A DNA stretch of 64,000 nucleotides from Phytophthora hibernalis (GCA_012656075.1 JAAKBF010000007.1:434001-498000), one strand, 5' to 3'. Counted from the stretch's first letter, positions 22,401 to 35,811 are shown. Program-made: numbers and translations. The notes: generated by a model not told the origin, from the letters alone.

Positions 22401-23467
22401 TGCTTGCGTAAAAGGTACTCAGGTCAATTGGTATAACACACCAATCGCTTGCTGAACTAACTGTTCTTGTGTGTAGACTGGGGAATTGATCCAGACCCGC
22501 TCTTCGAAGCGCTGAACTTGTGTGGTCGCCACTGCCACGGAAAAGCAGCGATACGTATTGTAGAAGAGAAGTTCAACGCGTATGCAACAAGTACGTACAA
22601 AATTTTTCGATGGTTACTGTGCACAGCAAAGCGTTTACATTTGTGTATATGATGACAGAGATGAACGACGTTCACGGCAAGCGAAGTGTACTCACCTTGC
22701 GCGAGGAGATTTCGCAGGAGCTAGAAGACTTTGAAAAACTGCTATCCCTGCGATGCCTCAACGCAGCAGTGGACGACGCAGTGACAGTTCCTACAAGTGA
22801 GGTGCTCCACATCATGCTGAAGGGAAATCTCGATGAAGAATATATCCGACATGGCCTCTCAACCGTGCTCCCCATCGCAAGTATCACCGAGAAGCATGAC
22901 CTCGCACGTAAAATGTTGTACGCTTATGCCAACGCGTCGTATGGCGACGCTTTCAACCTGATCTGCTGGGGTTGCTTGGACGTAGCGGAGAACGTTACTG
23001 TCGAAGCTGCGCGGTTCCTTGACCAGATCACCCGTCCGACAGCCTGCAATGACGATGCCGGCACAATTTTCAGCAGCGATGCGGCATCCAGCCAACCGGC
23101 AAAGAAGACCAGTGGTCGATCTTCAGAATCTCTCGCCACTCGAGCACTGTATCTGCTCACAGGTTCTCAAGCTGTGCGGTTCCTGCAGTTCTTGGCCAAA
23201 GTGGCTCACTTCAACAAGTCCATCCAGAAGCGCGTGCTCACACACTTGGCTCCGTACGCCGACAAGTTCGAGATGCATCGTCTCTGCAGTGTCGTCTGCG
23301 CACTTGAAGACTTCTCGGTCGCCTCCCAACTCTTTGCCAATTGTTTTTCGCTCGACGATCTTCAGTCCTGCTCACCTGTATGGACACAGTACCAAACTCT
23401 CTTCGGCGAGAAAAAATCTGCCAACGCCATGAACTCCATCAAAGTGGTCAACGCCTTGACACCTTGA
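19405..23467 (+). CDS. Large IQ-motif protein of unknown function
   Basis: The family is not recognised. About 1,280 residues are encoded from ATG 19405 to the stop at 23467. The N-terminal third is polar and low in complexity. The middle (about 20168-21270) is mixed alpha/beta with no known signature. Near 21480-21620 there is an IQ-like region (KVQATYRMSAQKK, then MLQALQRGIIARRRY), implying calmodulin or myosin-light-chain-type binding. The rest is helical, ending in leucine-rich segments such as LYLLTGSQAVRFLQFLAKV. Introns are 21277-21365, 22415-22476 and 22591-22658. Frame changes by one lost base occur at the G run 19724-19727, near 20145, at 20856-20859, near 21662 and at the A run 22222-22226. 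A flagellar or cytoskeletal role is possible because IQ arrays of this kind are common there, but this is a guess. Confidence 0.65.
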
Positions 23468-23701
23468 CTCGGAAATCTTCCTCGATATATTACGAGAGAA
23501 ATATACTTCCAAGTACCTCTCTTCTTTTTGCAACTCAACCTACAAAAATAAAATACACAGCAAATATTTGATCACTTCGTTTGCCGAAAGGAGTGCGGAA
23601 TGGATTATATACCTGTCAAATATCGACCGAATATTATCTCTTGGTGGTCAGAGCATAACTTGTTTCTGATCTTGATGTTTGTATGTGCAGGCACAACTTG
23701 T

Positions 23702-23917
23702 TTACTCTTGAGGCGCAGGGGTGGCCAGGTGGCCGCGCGACTTCTTGATGTAGTCCGGGATGACGGGGCCGTCGTACTGGTCCGTAGGGAGGCCCAGGGA
23801 CCGCCGGATGGGTACCACCACGACCGGAAGCGACAGGGCCACGGCGCCGATGGCGCACGAGAGCACCACCATGGGCTCTCGGTCCAGGTAGTGACGGATG
23901 AACTTGCCGAGGACCAT
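23702..23917 (-). CDS. NADH-ubiquinone oxidoreductase subunit, NDUFA3/B9-like
   Basis: This is a single-exon ORF of 71 residues. It starts MVLGKFIRHYLDREPMVVLS, has one membrane helix at about residues 16-37, and a short hydrophilic tail containing YDGPVIPDYIKK. The arrangement of a basic amphipathic start, a DREP/KEP-type turn, one hydrophobic helix with paired prolines and a tyrosine/proline-rich tail resembles the accessory subunit B9 (NDUFA3) of mitochondrial complex I. This is a similarity judgement from memory of the family and not a search. It could instead be another single-pass inner-membrane protein. The gene is convergent with the IQ-protein gene. Confidence 0.55.
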   Translation of the reverse strand: MVLGKFIRHYLDREPMVVLSCAIGAVALSLPVVVVPIRRSLGLPTDQYDGPVIPDYIKKSRGHLATPAPQE

Positions 23918-24409
23918 TATTGGGTTTCTTGGACTGGGGGCGAGTGCTTATGAACCTCTCGTGGAGATGGTGTGCACCACACAATGGAGACTGGACCGTC
24001 GGAATGGCTGCCGAATAATATATGCTGGATGAAAGGCTAAAATATGACTGGAGGATTGTAAGGACCAAGTTGAAGTGGGCAGTTGAATTGGCTTTGAGAT
24101 TGGCCAATGAAGGGAGACGCAGCGGTGAGCGCTGGGTCTGCGTCCCATGTTTCTGCTACGATTAGATTAGTTGAGGCTTGTAGCTGCAACGGGATCATGC
24201 TGGCGAACAGACCTGAGACTAAGCTGCTGTGACGACTATTCTCGTGCTGTCTGCATGGCGACACTGCTATTCGAAACACCTCTAAACTTGACTTGCTTGC
24301 CGCCATACCACCCTCAGTTTGTTTTTGCTTCCTCCAGCTCAAGGTACAACACCAGTTCTCCTCTTTTTTTACCATCGCTCTCCGGCACTTCGGCTTCGCG
24401 GTGTTTGCA
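23918..24409. other. Divergent intergenic region
   Basis: These 492 bases contain the promoters of the NDUFA3-like gene (minus) and of the membrane-anchored protein (plus). A pyrimidine-rich stretch with a T8 run lies at 24354-24370, about 45 bases before the plus-strand start. No coding sequence or repeat is recognised. Confidence 0.4.
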
Positions 24410-26236
24410 ATGACCAACGACGGCGTCGACGCTTCGCAAGTCAAGATGGGTCTCTCATCGAAAGTGGGCGGCTGCTGCAAGTTGGGGAACAAAGCTGGCT
24501 GCTCTCGCTCCTCGGCTTCATCTTCGTGATACTCAACCTGGCTGCACTGTGGGCGCTGCACTTTGCGGATCGTCCAGTGACGAAGGGAAGTTTACGGTCG
24601 ACGACGCGCTTCACGACGACCAATCTTGGCATAACCGAAGGTGCAACCCTAAATGTGGGCGACGCTGTGAGCTTTGACAGCGACAACCTTTGCGCACTGG
24701 TGCTGGCACCACTGCCTACCTGGATAAGCTCAACCTTGGTGCTGACCTGAAGATCTCGTACATCAACTTCGCTCCGATTGGTACCTCTGCGGCATACTTC
24801 ACTACCAATGTGATGAGTTACCTTCAAACCACTGCCGACGGTGTCGCCGAATCTATCTTGACAACCTTTTCGTACGATGCCAGCACCAAGACACTGACGA
24901 CGGCCGACATTGACACGACCAATAATGTTGTTACAGACAAAATCCGTGGTCTCGCAACACTTTCCGATACCGTGATGGCTGTGCTGACAGTGTGGACTTC
25001 GGCTGATGGAATGAGTACCAAGACATCCGTGACGCCAGCCGTTCTCGACGGCAAGACAGTCAAGCTTGTAAAGGAAACTCCAAGCAAGTCACTGCCGGCT
25101 CTGCTACCAATTTTATCGCGCCACTCTCCAGCTCATCATTCGTTGTGGCCTACTACGACGCATGGAGTAGCGCCTACTGGCAGAATCTCGTGGTGGGTTC
25201 CGTTGGAACCGACGGTACCATTACCCTCGGAACCGCCAAGACATTTGGTGTCAAGAATGCGGACGGCTTAAACACACAGTTTGGAGCCCCACTGGCACTC
25301 AAAGGCGCTGGGCTTGTGATCCCGTACTACACGACGCTCAACACGTATTCACCGTCCACTCCAGCCAAGACTGATGCCGACCTCGACGGGCTTTGCGTGG
25401 CCTATGGTGGCTACAGCGGCAACACAATCACGAGCTTCACGAACGTATGTGCCACAGCGTATTACCGCCCGGCACACTACCCTGAACCGATTGCTTTGGG
25501 CGATAACGCTATGGCCATTGTTTTCCACGACAAGGCCAACAGCAATGCACTCACTCTGGTTACCTTGAAGATGGTGGGCTCGGCACTGACGTTCCAGACC
25601 AGCTTCGTTTTCACGGAGGTTTTCGGAAACTTCGACTACGGCAAGGGTTACGCATTCAACACGGAGCCCCGCCTCCGCTTACTGTCTGGAAACCGTCTTG
25701 CCGTGAGTTTCCTGAACCCCGCCCTGGCTGGTCGACTGAGTGTTCGCATTGTCGGCTACTCCGCTTTGACACTGGCCTTCAACGAGATCACTCCAGTGCT
25801 TCCTGTCGCTCTGCCAGGGGTCTCGTTGGCTATTACTGATGCAACGAACTCTGCTGGCAGTATCACCCAAGACCTGATACCTGTCGGCACTGATGGCTTT
25901 GTGGCATCCTACGTGGGTTACCGCGACAATATCGCGCACCAGCGTTTTATTGTGCTCGAGACCCTCACCAAGCCTGTTGGCGTGATCCAATCCTACTCCA
26001 GCGATGGCACGGCCATTGCCACCCAGGGTCGCGTCGAAGTTGACGGGCTTACTTCCGGTGAGTTCCACTACGCGACGACATCGGGAGCCCTTGTCGCGAA
26101 GGGCATCTCAGCGGATGCCAGCTCGGCTGAATACGTCTACGCAGCGAATAACTCTGTCCTCGTGACGACAGCCTCGCGCGTGGGTGTGGCTATTGACGAC
26201 GACACGCTCTTCGTCTCTGCAACTTTTAAGGGATAG
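24410..26236 (+). CDS. Type II membrane protein with large beta-rich ectodomain
   Basis: About 609 residues are encoded from ATG 24410. After a short polar, cysteine-containing N terminus there is one strong membrane helix (WLLSLLGFIFVILNLAALWA, near residues 29-48). The remaining 550 residues look extracellular: rich in Thr, Ser, Ala, Val and Gly, with few charges. They show repeated short beta-strand patterns such as AVSFD, VMAVLTVW, NAMAIVFHD and NRLAVSFLN, suggestive of a beta-propeller. Cysteines are few. A one-pass anchor followed by such an ectodomain suggests a cell-surface or secretory-pathway protein. I do not recognise the family. The frame slips by one lost base near 24493, 24705 and 25085. 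No intron is needed. Confidence 0.7.
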
Positions 26237-26476
26237 ATCTAACGATCCCCATCTGCTTGACGCCCAAGCCATCGGAAGCTAAGCGATTTAAGGCCGCCAT
26301 TATAAGCAGCATATCCACGCTGTCAACTTTTATACATCAATAAACCCCTTCATCTTCTGCTTCATCTTCTCCACCGTTAGCGTCCGTTTCGTCACTAAGT
26401 TAAGCCAGAAGTCGACTCTGCGTGTATCCGAAGGAATAGTGGTGCCTAGCAACCGTCCGTGATCAACGATTGATGC

Positions 26477-29400
26477 ATGGGAAAAGAAGACTCGGCTGCC
26501 CTTCCCTCGACGATCGATGTGCCAGCAGCATCGTCGACGACCATCCTTCTCTCGAGGTTCAATGTTGCAGCGCTACGTCGAGACTTCGAACGTCTTAGCG
26601 TGGATGACCTTACCGCCCTCGCCAGCTTTCCAGCAGAACCCCACGAGCTCATCGGCCGTGTTGTTGCTGTCGCCCATTGTATGTTATTGTCGCTTGCACT
26701 GGAGCGCACAGCACTCGAACTTTGTGCACCACCATGGCCACTGCTGAGACTTCAACTACTCGATGATACCCCAAAGATTTGGCGAAAAATGCGAAAGCGT
26801 GCATGGCAGCTGGAGACTGGAGTCAAGTCACTATCCCCTGTTCAAATTCGTTTTGGATGCAAGGCACTCGTGCCGTTCATTATTCCACGGAAACAAAACC
26901 CTCACGATCATGGAACATGGCAGCTTGACCGACTGGCACAAGTAAGCACGATCGCAGCTTCACTTGGTGCATGGGTCGTATTCTGCCTGTGCTGTTCTGT
27001 CTTGCCACCTCTGTTGATTAATACTCGCCCCAGAGCCCCCGACTTACAGAATGGCAAGAGTGCGCAGTCATTGCCCGATATCAAACCCTCGGTGCAAGAT
27101 CAATCACAGCACAAACAAGATGCACAACGATTCGTTAGCAGTTCAGGCGTCGTGAAAACCTCAAAACTATTGCCGATCACGGCACAAAAAATTCCTCCGG
27201 TTGTCGAGGCGCGTTGGGGTCAAAGTTGGTGGTCGGTTTTTGCTTTTCCACACTCGATTTCCCAGTAACTTTAACCTCGATGTCAAATCTGCTAGGTCAC
27301 TTGGTGAATGGTGTGCCTATTGCATTGATGCCAACCGAGTCGGGCAACAGCAGCGCAAGGGGTCTGGCTTGGGACAAGCTTCAGAGTCGTTCCCTTTGAA
27401 CGTATCTTGGTGGAAGCCTCCTCATGAAATCGAAACACAGCTGCCGAGAACACTCCAATCATTTGCACTAAGCCAGTTGACACAATTTGCACAGCACTCA
27501 CTACTGCTTCAGTTGGGTTTTCATGAGCACTTGTTTGAACGCCCAGCGCAGTGTATCCCCTACGCAAAAATTCCTCGGGTAGCTACGCCGATATTCACGC
27601 TAAAGTTTGACGTGGTGGTCACCGATTCGCAGCAGCAACTTTCTCTCATGGGCATCGGAAATGCATCGATCACAATGGAAACCACGGTGGACGACCTACG
27701 TAGTCAGTTAACCCAGCCAATTGTGTCCCGTCTTTTTAGCGTCGTTGAAAGGTGCAGTAGCTTCCGCTTCTTGTACCGCGGATCATTTCTCGCTGTCTCA
27801 CAAGAGAGGTATATTTATGCAGTTTCACTGCTGCCATTTGCCTTACTTGTTGCATCTGACAGCAACCGCGTAAGAGAACATCGTGTCGGTGGTTGCGCCT
27901 CCCAGCTCTGGCACCACTACAGTAGTGTGTCACAAGCTCTCGTAAACGCTGGACTGCCTGAACATCTTCAACAGACTGAGAGTCTGGTAGTTCCCGGATC
28001 ATCAGTTGCTTCCACTACCTTAGCGATACAAGCGTTTGCCATGCGCCAGCCACTTACGCCCACGATAGGTGCGTGCAACCCAACAGCGCCACGAGTGTCG
28101 ACATCCTCTGTCGTTGTCGAGTTTTTCTTGCACTGGCGAGCGTTCGTGTGCTTCCAGCAGTTGCAGGACTCGTCGGTACTATTCCAGCTACCACAACGTT
28201 CGCCGAAAAGCCAAACAAAGTCACCACAAAAATTATCAAAGCATCGTTTGAACAGCTCTAACGAGGATGATAGAGATGAAAGAGTGCCCTACGGACCACA
28301 CCCTCAGCAACTTCCTCGAAAAGTACGCGCTGCATTCATTCCTATAGACCAGTGCTCATTTCCTCTTCTCTTACGATCTCCTCTTCTTTCCCACAGAAAT
28401 TCAACAGCAAGAAAGAGTGGTTACTATCGCTGTACGCCGTGGCAGACATTACATCCGCCACATCGGCAGTTTTCAAGACTCCATTCCACCAAGACGTCGA
28501 GCACGCTCTTGCTTCACCATGTCGACTTGTCCTGGCTGAAGAATCCAATGTGATCCATTTGACGCGAATCAGCCATGTGATAACGGAGCGTGCCGCTTTT
28601 GGTGTTCAGCTTGCTGTGTTTGACGTCACATTCGTGCGTGATGAAACTTGTTCTTTGGAGTCGCTGACCAAGTTAGTAGGCGTCTACGTTTGGCTCATCG
28701 TGCCGCGTAAAACGCACAAGAACCGAGATGGACTTGAGCAGCCCACCGAATGGATGATCGATCTCTATCGATTCGTCCAACACCCCACATTCGACTTTCA
28801 ATCGTCCAGCTACCAGCTAGCCAACCACTTTCGAGTGCGTATGCCTTGGCACGTAGCAGAGCGTGCCATTGAAGCTGAGTTTTGGAGCAAAGATGTCGAC
28901 TGGACACCTGCAATAAGCTCCACCGACCTGTACGCCACCGTGTTGCGCCAAATCTTCGACACGATGTGTCGTTCACATCCCCGGCGTTTGGCGTCGATAG
29001 CGTCAAGTTCAGCAAGCTGCTGTATGAGGCTAAAATCCAACCTACTCTGCTGAGTATCGGCGATGCTGCTTTCCTGTTTGCAAGCAACCTCACGCCTGGG
29101 TTCACGTACGAAATGGACTTTGACGGCTTCGTGCGCACGATCGAATGGCTTTCTCAGCAATTCTATACCGAGACAACCAAAACTAGCCCGAGTAAGGCAC
29201 TACCGGGTATCCAGCATGCCATGGTGACGTGGCAGCTATCTCGAAGTAATGCTCGTGATCGCTTGCTTGCATCATTGAGACGATTTTGCTACGAAACATT
29301 GGTACATCTACCCAGTTTGACTTCGACGTGGCACGAGATCATGGATTCCTGGCGGCGAGCGCGCAAGCAGCAGTATTTGCAGGAATATGCTCTGAAGTAC

Positions 29401-32400
29401 TGCGCAGCTACTCGATTGCGTGCAAGCTGGATTGGTTTGGTCACGTGGAGGATATTCTCGCGGCGACGGCAACGTATGAAAGAAGAGCGCTTGGCGGCCA
29501 CAAAGATCCAGAGCATTGCTCGTGAACGAAAGCATTACTTGGAATATCATCGTGTTCGTCGAATTATCATGGGAACACAGCTCCGAATCCACGCACGTTC
29601 AGAGCTGCGTCGTCTTCGATCTGAACAAGCAGCCTTCGTAGAGTGCATGAGACTCCGTATAGTCAACTGGATGCGGTATTACCTCTGGCGTCTACAGAAG
29701 TGGAAGCGACTCAATGCTGAGAAGGTCGCGAGGCGTGACCGAATACGTGAAAAGCAGCTACGACGACTGGGCGACGCTGTTTTTCCCTCGGATATCTCAT
29801 GCGTGCATTTCTCATTGTACCGAGCCCAATCGGTAAGTGTGAACGGTGACGTTGACTTGGCTCCACAGCGAAATGGATCGAGCGAAATGTATGACCTTGA
29901 AGTCGTTGACCCTAGTCGTTCGTGGGGTCATGTGCTCTCCGTCTCGCGGCATAAAGTCGATCAATTCATTGTCGAAGAGGCTGAGCGTCTGTTGTTGCAG
30001 CTAGAGCTGGGACTGGCAGCGTTGGCCAAGCCTTCTCAAAAGTTGGTACCTAACTCTGCGCCTTCTACATCCACGTTGGTGCAAAGTAAGCTTCCACGCA
30101 GGCCCAACCAGGCAAATGCTTTCGTCGCGCGAGATTCGGTGGTACATCCGCTGCTGGAGCCAAATATCATACTGCTTGCGCTAGCGCGTCGTTTGGTCAT
30201 TTTGAAAGACGCACAACGTGATCCTGTGGGTTTACGCTGGTACAACGATCCGACCGATACCTCACTAGGAAAGGTAAGTTATCCGCGTGATGGCAAATGC
30301 TCATCCTTCGTAGCAATCTCACTCTTCCTGTTTGCTGCTGTTGGTGCAACATACATGTACATGTAGCTCGTCTTCAAAGGAGCTCTTCGGTCTGAATCTG
30401 TCCATCCTGTTTGTCATGCGGGAATATTCGTTCAGCGCCATGTCGTGCGAGTCTTGGAGTGGGCTGATACCTTCAAATTTCTCATGTACACACCTGCCAC
30501 ATCCGTTAGACGCCGATACGACCTGGATGCGTCATTCATTCACTCCGTTCTCCAGTTTTCACGCTTTGGATCGATGCGTCTAACCATTCAAGACGAAGAA
30601 GACGGTGTCGTCGCTTTAGATAAAGTGGAGGCGGACAGAGCTCCCGAACCGGGGAATACTCTGAGTGACCCTTCACAGTACATTCCACACCAAATCCATC
30701 GCATCTTGAATGGCCCTCACAAAGTTCTCGCGCTTCAAAATGTTCTCAGCTACGTGCTGAAGTATGGCGTGCGCACGCCAACGTACGCAATGATGCCTCA
30801 TGTCGTTGCAGAGCGGGAAAGAAAACACGAAGAGCGCGATTCCAAGCAGCGTAACACAAAACTCGCTCGCGAACGGCAGCTCGTCGTGATGGTGCAGACT
30901 CGCTTGCGACAGCAGCTCGCAAGAAAAACTCGACAGCAGCTTGCACTGGTACGTTGACCAATTAAACGAATGTCGAAGTATGTCCTCACCTTGTGCGTTT
31001 GGGTGACCCTCGCAGTCTTCTTACTCGAAGCACTTTGATCGCGAGAGTGGCCGCTTCTTGTATATTCTGCAGTATCAGTCGGGCATTCGTATCGTGTTGG
31101 GAGAGCGAAAACCATTTAGTCTCTTTGACAAGGATGTACCGTTGCCACCAGATGAGTGGCAGCTCGTATCGACTTCGGACAACAACATTTGCTTCTTCAA
31201 TCCACGGCGCGGGGTGTACAGTCGGTTCAACGGCATCATCGCGGCGACGGCCATCCAGCATTGGTTTCGTGGCAAGATGTGGAACGGGGTCATCAATTGG
31301 AAACTACGTGACACTGCCCACGCTCTGCGTTATCAAAGCGACGTTCAGAAGCCGACGAACATGACAGACCCTGGCGAGCTGGAAAACCTCAAGCGATATG
31401 GTCTCCAGCTTCATACACTGCAGCACCAGGTACATCTAAACCGTTCAACAAAGCTTGGCTCGTCTGTGGGTATTCGCCATCTAACTTGTGTTTTGTTCAC
31501 GTGTGATGTCGCTGCCACCAGTACAAAACAGCATACTCCATCTACGAGGCGGCATTAAAGGTTCACACTTGTAGTAATCCAATTTTTGTTGGAGCTTCGT
31601 GCTAACTCCAGCATCTTGGTCTTCTGTTTCTTGCTCACAGTTATCGCCCGACGACCCTCAAACACTTGTTTGTTTTGCAATATTGCTCGTGATATCTTGT
31701 CGCTATCCCGCCGCACAATCGTGGAAGCGCGGGATGGCATTTCTGCAGCAAGTCTGCACGTTGGTGGGCTATGATATAGGCAGCATATTGCACGAAGTTG
31801 AACAGAACGCCTTCCGCTGGGCTTTGTTTCTTCAGCCAACGAACCCTCACGTAAGTTGACCCCACTCACTTCACTGTGAACAAAACGTCACGACGAGACT
31901 GAAGCTTCCCTGCGCGTCCATACAGGCCATCGCAAACTACGCTGCGTATCTTCAGTGCGTCCACCTCGATATTGACAAGGTACATTCCGTCAATTCCAAT
32001 CGTTGCGTGTTTCCGGGCACACATAACTCAACGTTCCCCATAGGCCGAACTCTTGTACCGCCGAGCACTTGACCTAGACCCAGCAAACGAAATGTTCGTC
32101 ACAAACTTTCAACGCCTGCGGTCCGAGCGAGCCCCTGGTGGGCAGTACGCCTTCGCAGGGCCAGGAAAGATCGCACTTGCCCACTCGTCTGTGAGTCAAT
32201 CTCAACTTGCTTGGAAGTTGGTCATTCCTTAATACCGTTCCCTGTTCTACGGTAGGAGGTCCGCCGCTGTGGACCAGAATCTCAGTGGAGGAGATGGAAG
32301 ACCCTGCAGCACAACCACCGAGGCCGAAACGGTTCTTTCAAGACCTTCGTACCAGCAAGTGCACCTGGGAGCTTCCAACAGAGGACCAGACGTCGATACT

Positions 32401-32461
32401 ATCCGTTGAACGTGATACTGTAGCACATGACACAAACGTCAGTCACTCGCCGAGAACGTAA
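26477..32461 (+). CDS. Large IQ / TPR-like / WW-domain protein
   Basis: The gene encodes about 1,760 residues (not recognised as a named family). The N-terminal part (26477-29000) is mostly mixed or helical. Two IQ motifs are clear: AATKIQSIARERKHYLEY near 29500 and AATAIQHWFRGKMW near 31235. A TPR-like helical pair follows at 31926-32130 (NYAAYLQ...AELLYRRALDLDP). At the C terminus RFFQDLRTSKCTWELP (near 32320-32370) is a WW-type unit. Introns supported by frame are 26942-27033, 28323-28396, 30274-30366, 30949-31015, 31430-31521, 31561-31640, 31851-31925, 31980-32043 and 32191-32254. Single lost bases are inferred near 27395, 28055, 28256, 28320, 28975 and 32257; the region 27034-27390 is unresolved. 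IQ plus WW suggests a calmodulin-linked scaffold, perhaps of the cytoskeleton or flagellum (inference). Confidence 0.65.
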
Positions 32462-32547
32462 ACGTACCATTTGGGACAGTGTGGCGAGCTGGAGTGTGAG
32501 ATGGGAATTTGCGCCGGCATTTTATTTATCCTACTTCACGTGATGAT

Positions 32548-35500
32548 TCACTTCATTCTGCCTTTCTTCAGTATTCTTCGGGCCCCGTCTTCTTCGTCTA
32601 TGGGGCTCTGCAGCTTGAGCTGATTTGTGAACGCCAAAATACCCTGAGCCAGCACTTCGGAGGCACGACTAGTTCGTTCCTCCATGCAGTACGCGCCGCC
32701 AGAAGCTAGCGGCGATACCGTCGCCATTGATCGTAGATCAGACTGTAATCGTTCGTTGCATACCAGATCCTCGCAGCGCTTCCACTCTCTGGCGACGTCG
32801 GAATGTTTTGACACCGCTGGCCGATGCCGAACTGCAATCAGTCGTGTGCATAAAGCTTTAAGTAGTTGCAATTGAATCAAGCGGATTTGATTCAGGTCCG
32901 AGGATGCCAGCGGGCAGACAGCGAGTTGCACTACCGGGAGGAGCACGCCACATTGCAGCTCGCACACGACAAGTTTCCGGAGCAACAGCAGTAAAAACAG
33001 ATTTATCCGCGTCTTCCCTACGGAGCACGATGCAAGCTTTTGCTCCACGAAGCCGAAAACTTCACGCACTGTACTAGCTGGGACCGTGATCACCATCGCC
33101 TTCACAAGCTCTGCGAATGTGTCAGCTCGTCCCTGATAATTGCTATCAGCCGGGAGGCTAGGATTGCCGCCGTTGCTGATATCTTCGCGTCCGCAGCAAA
33201 GTTTGGTACATTGCTGTAAAACGACCCACAACAGTGCCCGGATGCCATTCGTGGTGTGCCGGAAAAGATTTTGCAGCAACGCGATCGCTTTTCTTGCCGA
33301 GCTAGGTGGACCCGTGTAAGCGCAGTACACAAGCTCCTGCACAGCATACTGCCGAGTCCAGTCCTGGTTAAGTTTCGCTGACGTGTTGTTCGTGACCACA
33401 GTAGCCATAACGTCCAAAATCATATCTTGTCTTCGTATCCGCCGTCCAAAGTTTAGCAGACCAGAAAACAAAAGCACCACAGGCCCACTGGAAAGCACGC
33501 GTCGAGTGAAGTCTCCGGTGTCGTTCCTCGTCAAGGCTAGTGTCTTGAGTGTGGCGAGAAGCTGTGCGGTCATTGCTACTGTGTTGAACGAAGTGGCAGG
33601 GTTAGCAGGCAAGCGGTCATATTCTACAAGCGATTTTTGTACAACGCTTCGATTCACGCTGGTACCCACGCCACGGTCACCACAACTGCCCAGGTGCAGA
33701 ATGACGGCATTGCCGAAAATTGTACACGCATCGGTCGGGTGGTTTTGATCCAAGTCCGCGAGAGAGCCAAGAATTTCCTGTAATAAGACACCCCCAACAG
33801 GGCGCGTAGATGGCAGGAGAAGGTTAAGCGCCTCCGTGAACTTAACAGCGACCTCATCCTGCGTGTTTTCCTTGCCAAGGTGGCGGCTCAGACGGTGATA
33901 ATAGGACCGGCAAACGCGCGTTGTAAAACTCCGCAGCTTCTGGCCAAATTCACTTCGGTCTTCGATGATATCTTGAGTGCCACGGAAAGCAGCGCATACA
34001 TGTAGCCCCAAGGAAGCGCCGTACGCTTATCGGACCAAGCTTCGGACCAAACATCCAGGAATATTGCACTCGTACTTGCATTCGCAGCAATCAAGAGGCC
34101 AGCAAGTACCTCTATCTTGCTTTTCGCCTCCACCGCAGCCTGGCTGCCAACTACATCAAGGTCTTCCATGGCCATACTAGCAGTGGCGACTGACGATTCA
34201 CTCGCTCCGTTTTGTTTGCTCTTCTGTTCGAGCGACTGGGCGACTGCTCCGCCAAATACGAAAGACATGTAGTCACGCAGGATGGCACGTAATGCCGACT
34301 CCTGCTCGTCTACATGGCACTGAGGGGACAGCACGAAGCTCAGAACGTGTTTGACAAACCATTCTGGTTTCTTCACACTCAACTTCAAATTGAAGCGAAC
34401 TAAGAAGTCAACCAGATCCTTAAATGATCCAGCGGTGTCTGCCCCTTCCGATCGTTCCTTCCGACGTCGTTCCAGCCACTCTGCCATAAGCGATGCGCTC
34501 CAGCTTGTACTAGCGTATGCGAATGCACGCTCCAAACAGTCCGGGATCAGGTAGGACTGCGAGTCCAGCAGTTGCTTCTTCAGCTCTTCATCAGCTAAAA
34601 TAAGCTCCACGAATCCACACGTCATCCGACACGAGCGCAATTTTCCTTCTTCCGCCAGTAGCTCCACGATCTGCTGTGTGGGGTCTTCAATTCGCCAGTT
34701 TATATCATTAGCTGGCGAATCCTTCTCATCTGCCACAGGATAGCGAGGCAGCAGTGCCCGCCACAAAGTACTCAACACATTATCACTTGACTCGATGGCG
34801 CACGCCACGATCCACGGACTCAAGACGAATCTGTCACCATTATGCTCCACGAGACAGCGCAGCAGCGACAAGCACGCCAGGTCGTGGCGCGCCACAGTTT
34901 GCGGGTCCGTCCTCACAGCCAACGACCCGCACATGCGCACCAACGCGTCGGCAACCGGATACTTGGTCGTGGACACCGACTCGCCGGCCTTGCTCATTTT
35001 CTTCGCCATGGCCGGCAGCAGCAGGTCCATAAACTCGGGTCTCTTGAACAAAAGCCGGCCAGCACTTCGTCCAGCAGCGTCGGGTAGTTGCACGGGTAAT
35101 ATGCCGCCAATAGCGTCGTGATTTCCTGCAGGAAGCTCGGAGCGAAGCCGCGCGGCGGCACCAGTTGGCCACGTGGTTGCCCACGACTTTGCCGAGCACC
35201 GCGCGGCTCAAATGCACGTCCACACGGTCGACGAGTCCCTGCGGTACGAGCTTGGCCGCGTCCACGCCGAACCGCAGCAGGTCCACGTCTGCGGACAGCT
35301 CTTCCGTTCGTCTTGCACTGCGCCGTTTCCTCTTGAGCGATCTACTGACCTCCGTCCTGCCAGAAGGGAAGAAGAAATCGTACATGGACCGTGCAGCGGG
35401 CGGACTGGCGTCTCCATTGGCCGCGCCATTCTTGGCTTCTCCGTTCGCAGCGCGTCGCTCCTCGCTGAAGCTCTGGATCACGGGCATCTCGCTCTGGAAC

Positions 35501-35811
35501 AGCGACGGAGCGGCTTGCGCTTGCTCGTCGGCCACAGAGAAGCGGCTACTGGCGTCGCTGGCGATGCTGCTGATGGAGATGGGCGCGCTCCGGTCCCAGG
35601 AATCGTCCGCGTCCACCTTGACGCGCTTGGGCTGGTTCTGCGCGTCCTCCGCGACGGCCATGAGCGACGCCAGCTTCATCTTGGACGACGCGCGGCTGCT
35701 GCTGGCGTCCAACGGCGCGTACATGGACGCGACGGACGTGGGCGCGGGAGACGGGCGAGGGCGCGGGCGTCCGCGGCGACGCTGCGCCTCGTCGTCGTCA
35801 GCTCTCGCCAT
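32548..35811 (-). CDS. Large helical protein with basic N terminus, probably nuclear
   Basis: About 1,090 residues are encoded on the minus strand from ATG 35811. The first 180 residues are disordered and basic, with RRRGRPRPRPSP, PKRVKV and SLKRKRRSARR, all of which look like nuclear localisation or AT-hook-like stretches. The remainder is leucine-rich and almost wholly helical, with repeated helical pairs like a HEAT or armadillo solenoid (LLPAMAKKM, LLRCLVEH, LLFSGLLNFG and others). Frame changes by one lost base are needed near 35158, at the A run 35050-35053 (plus strand) and near 33895. The shape recalls large scaffold subunits of transcription or RNA-processing complexes such as Integrator, but no diagnostic motif confirms this and I leave it unnamed. 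The 3' end faces the 3' end of the IQ/WW gene. Confidence 0.65.
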
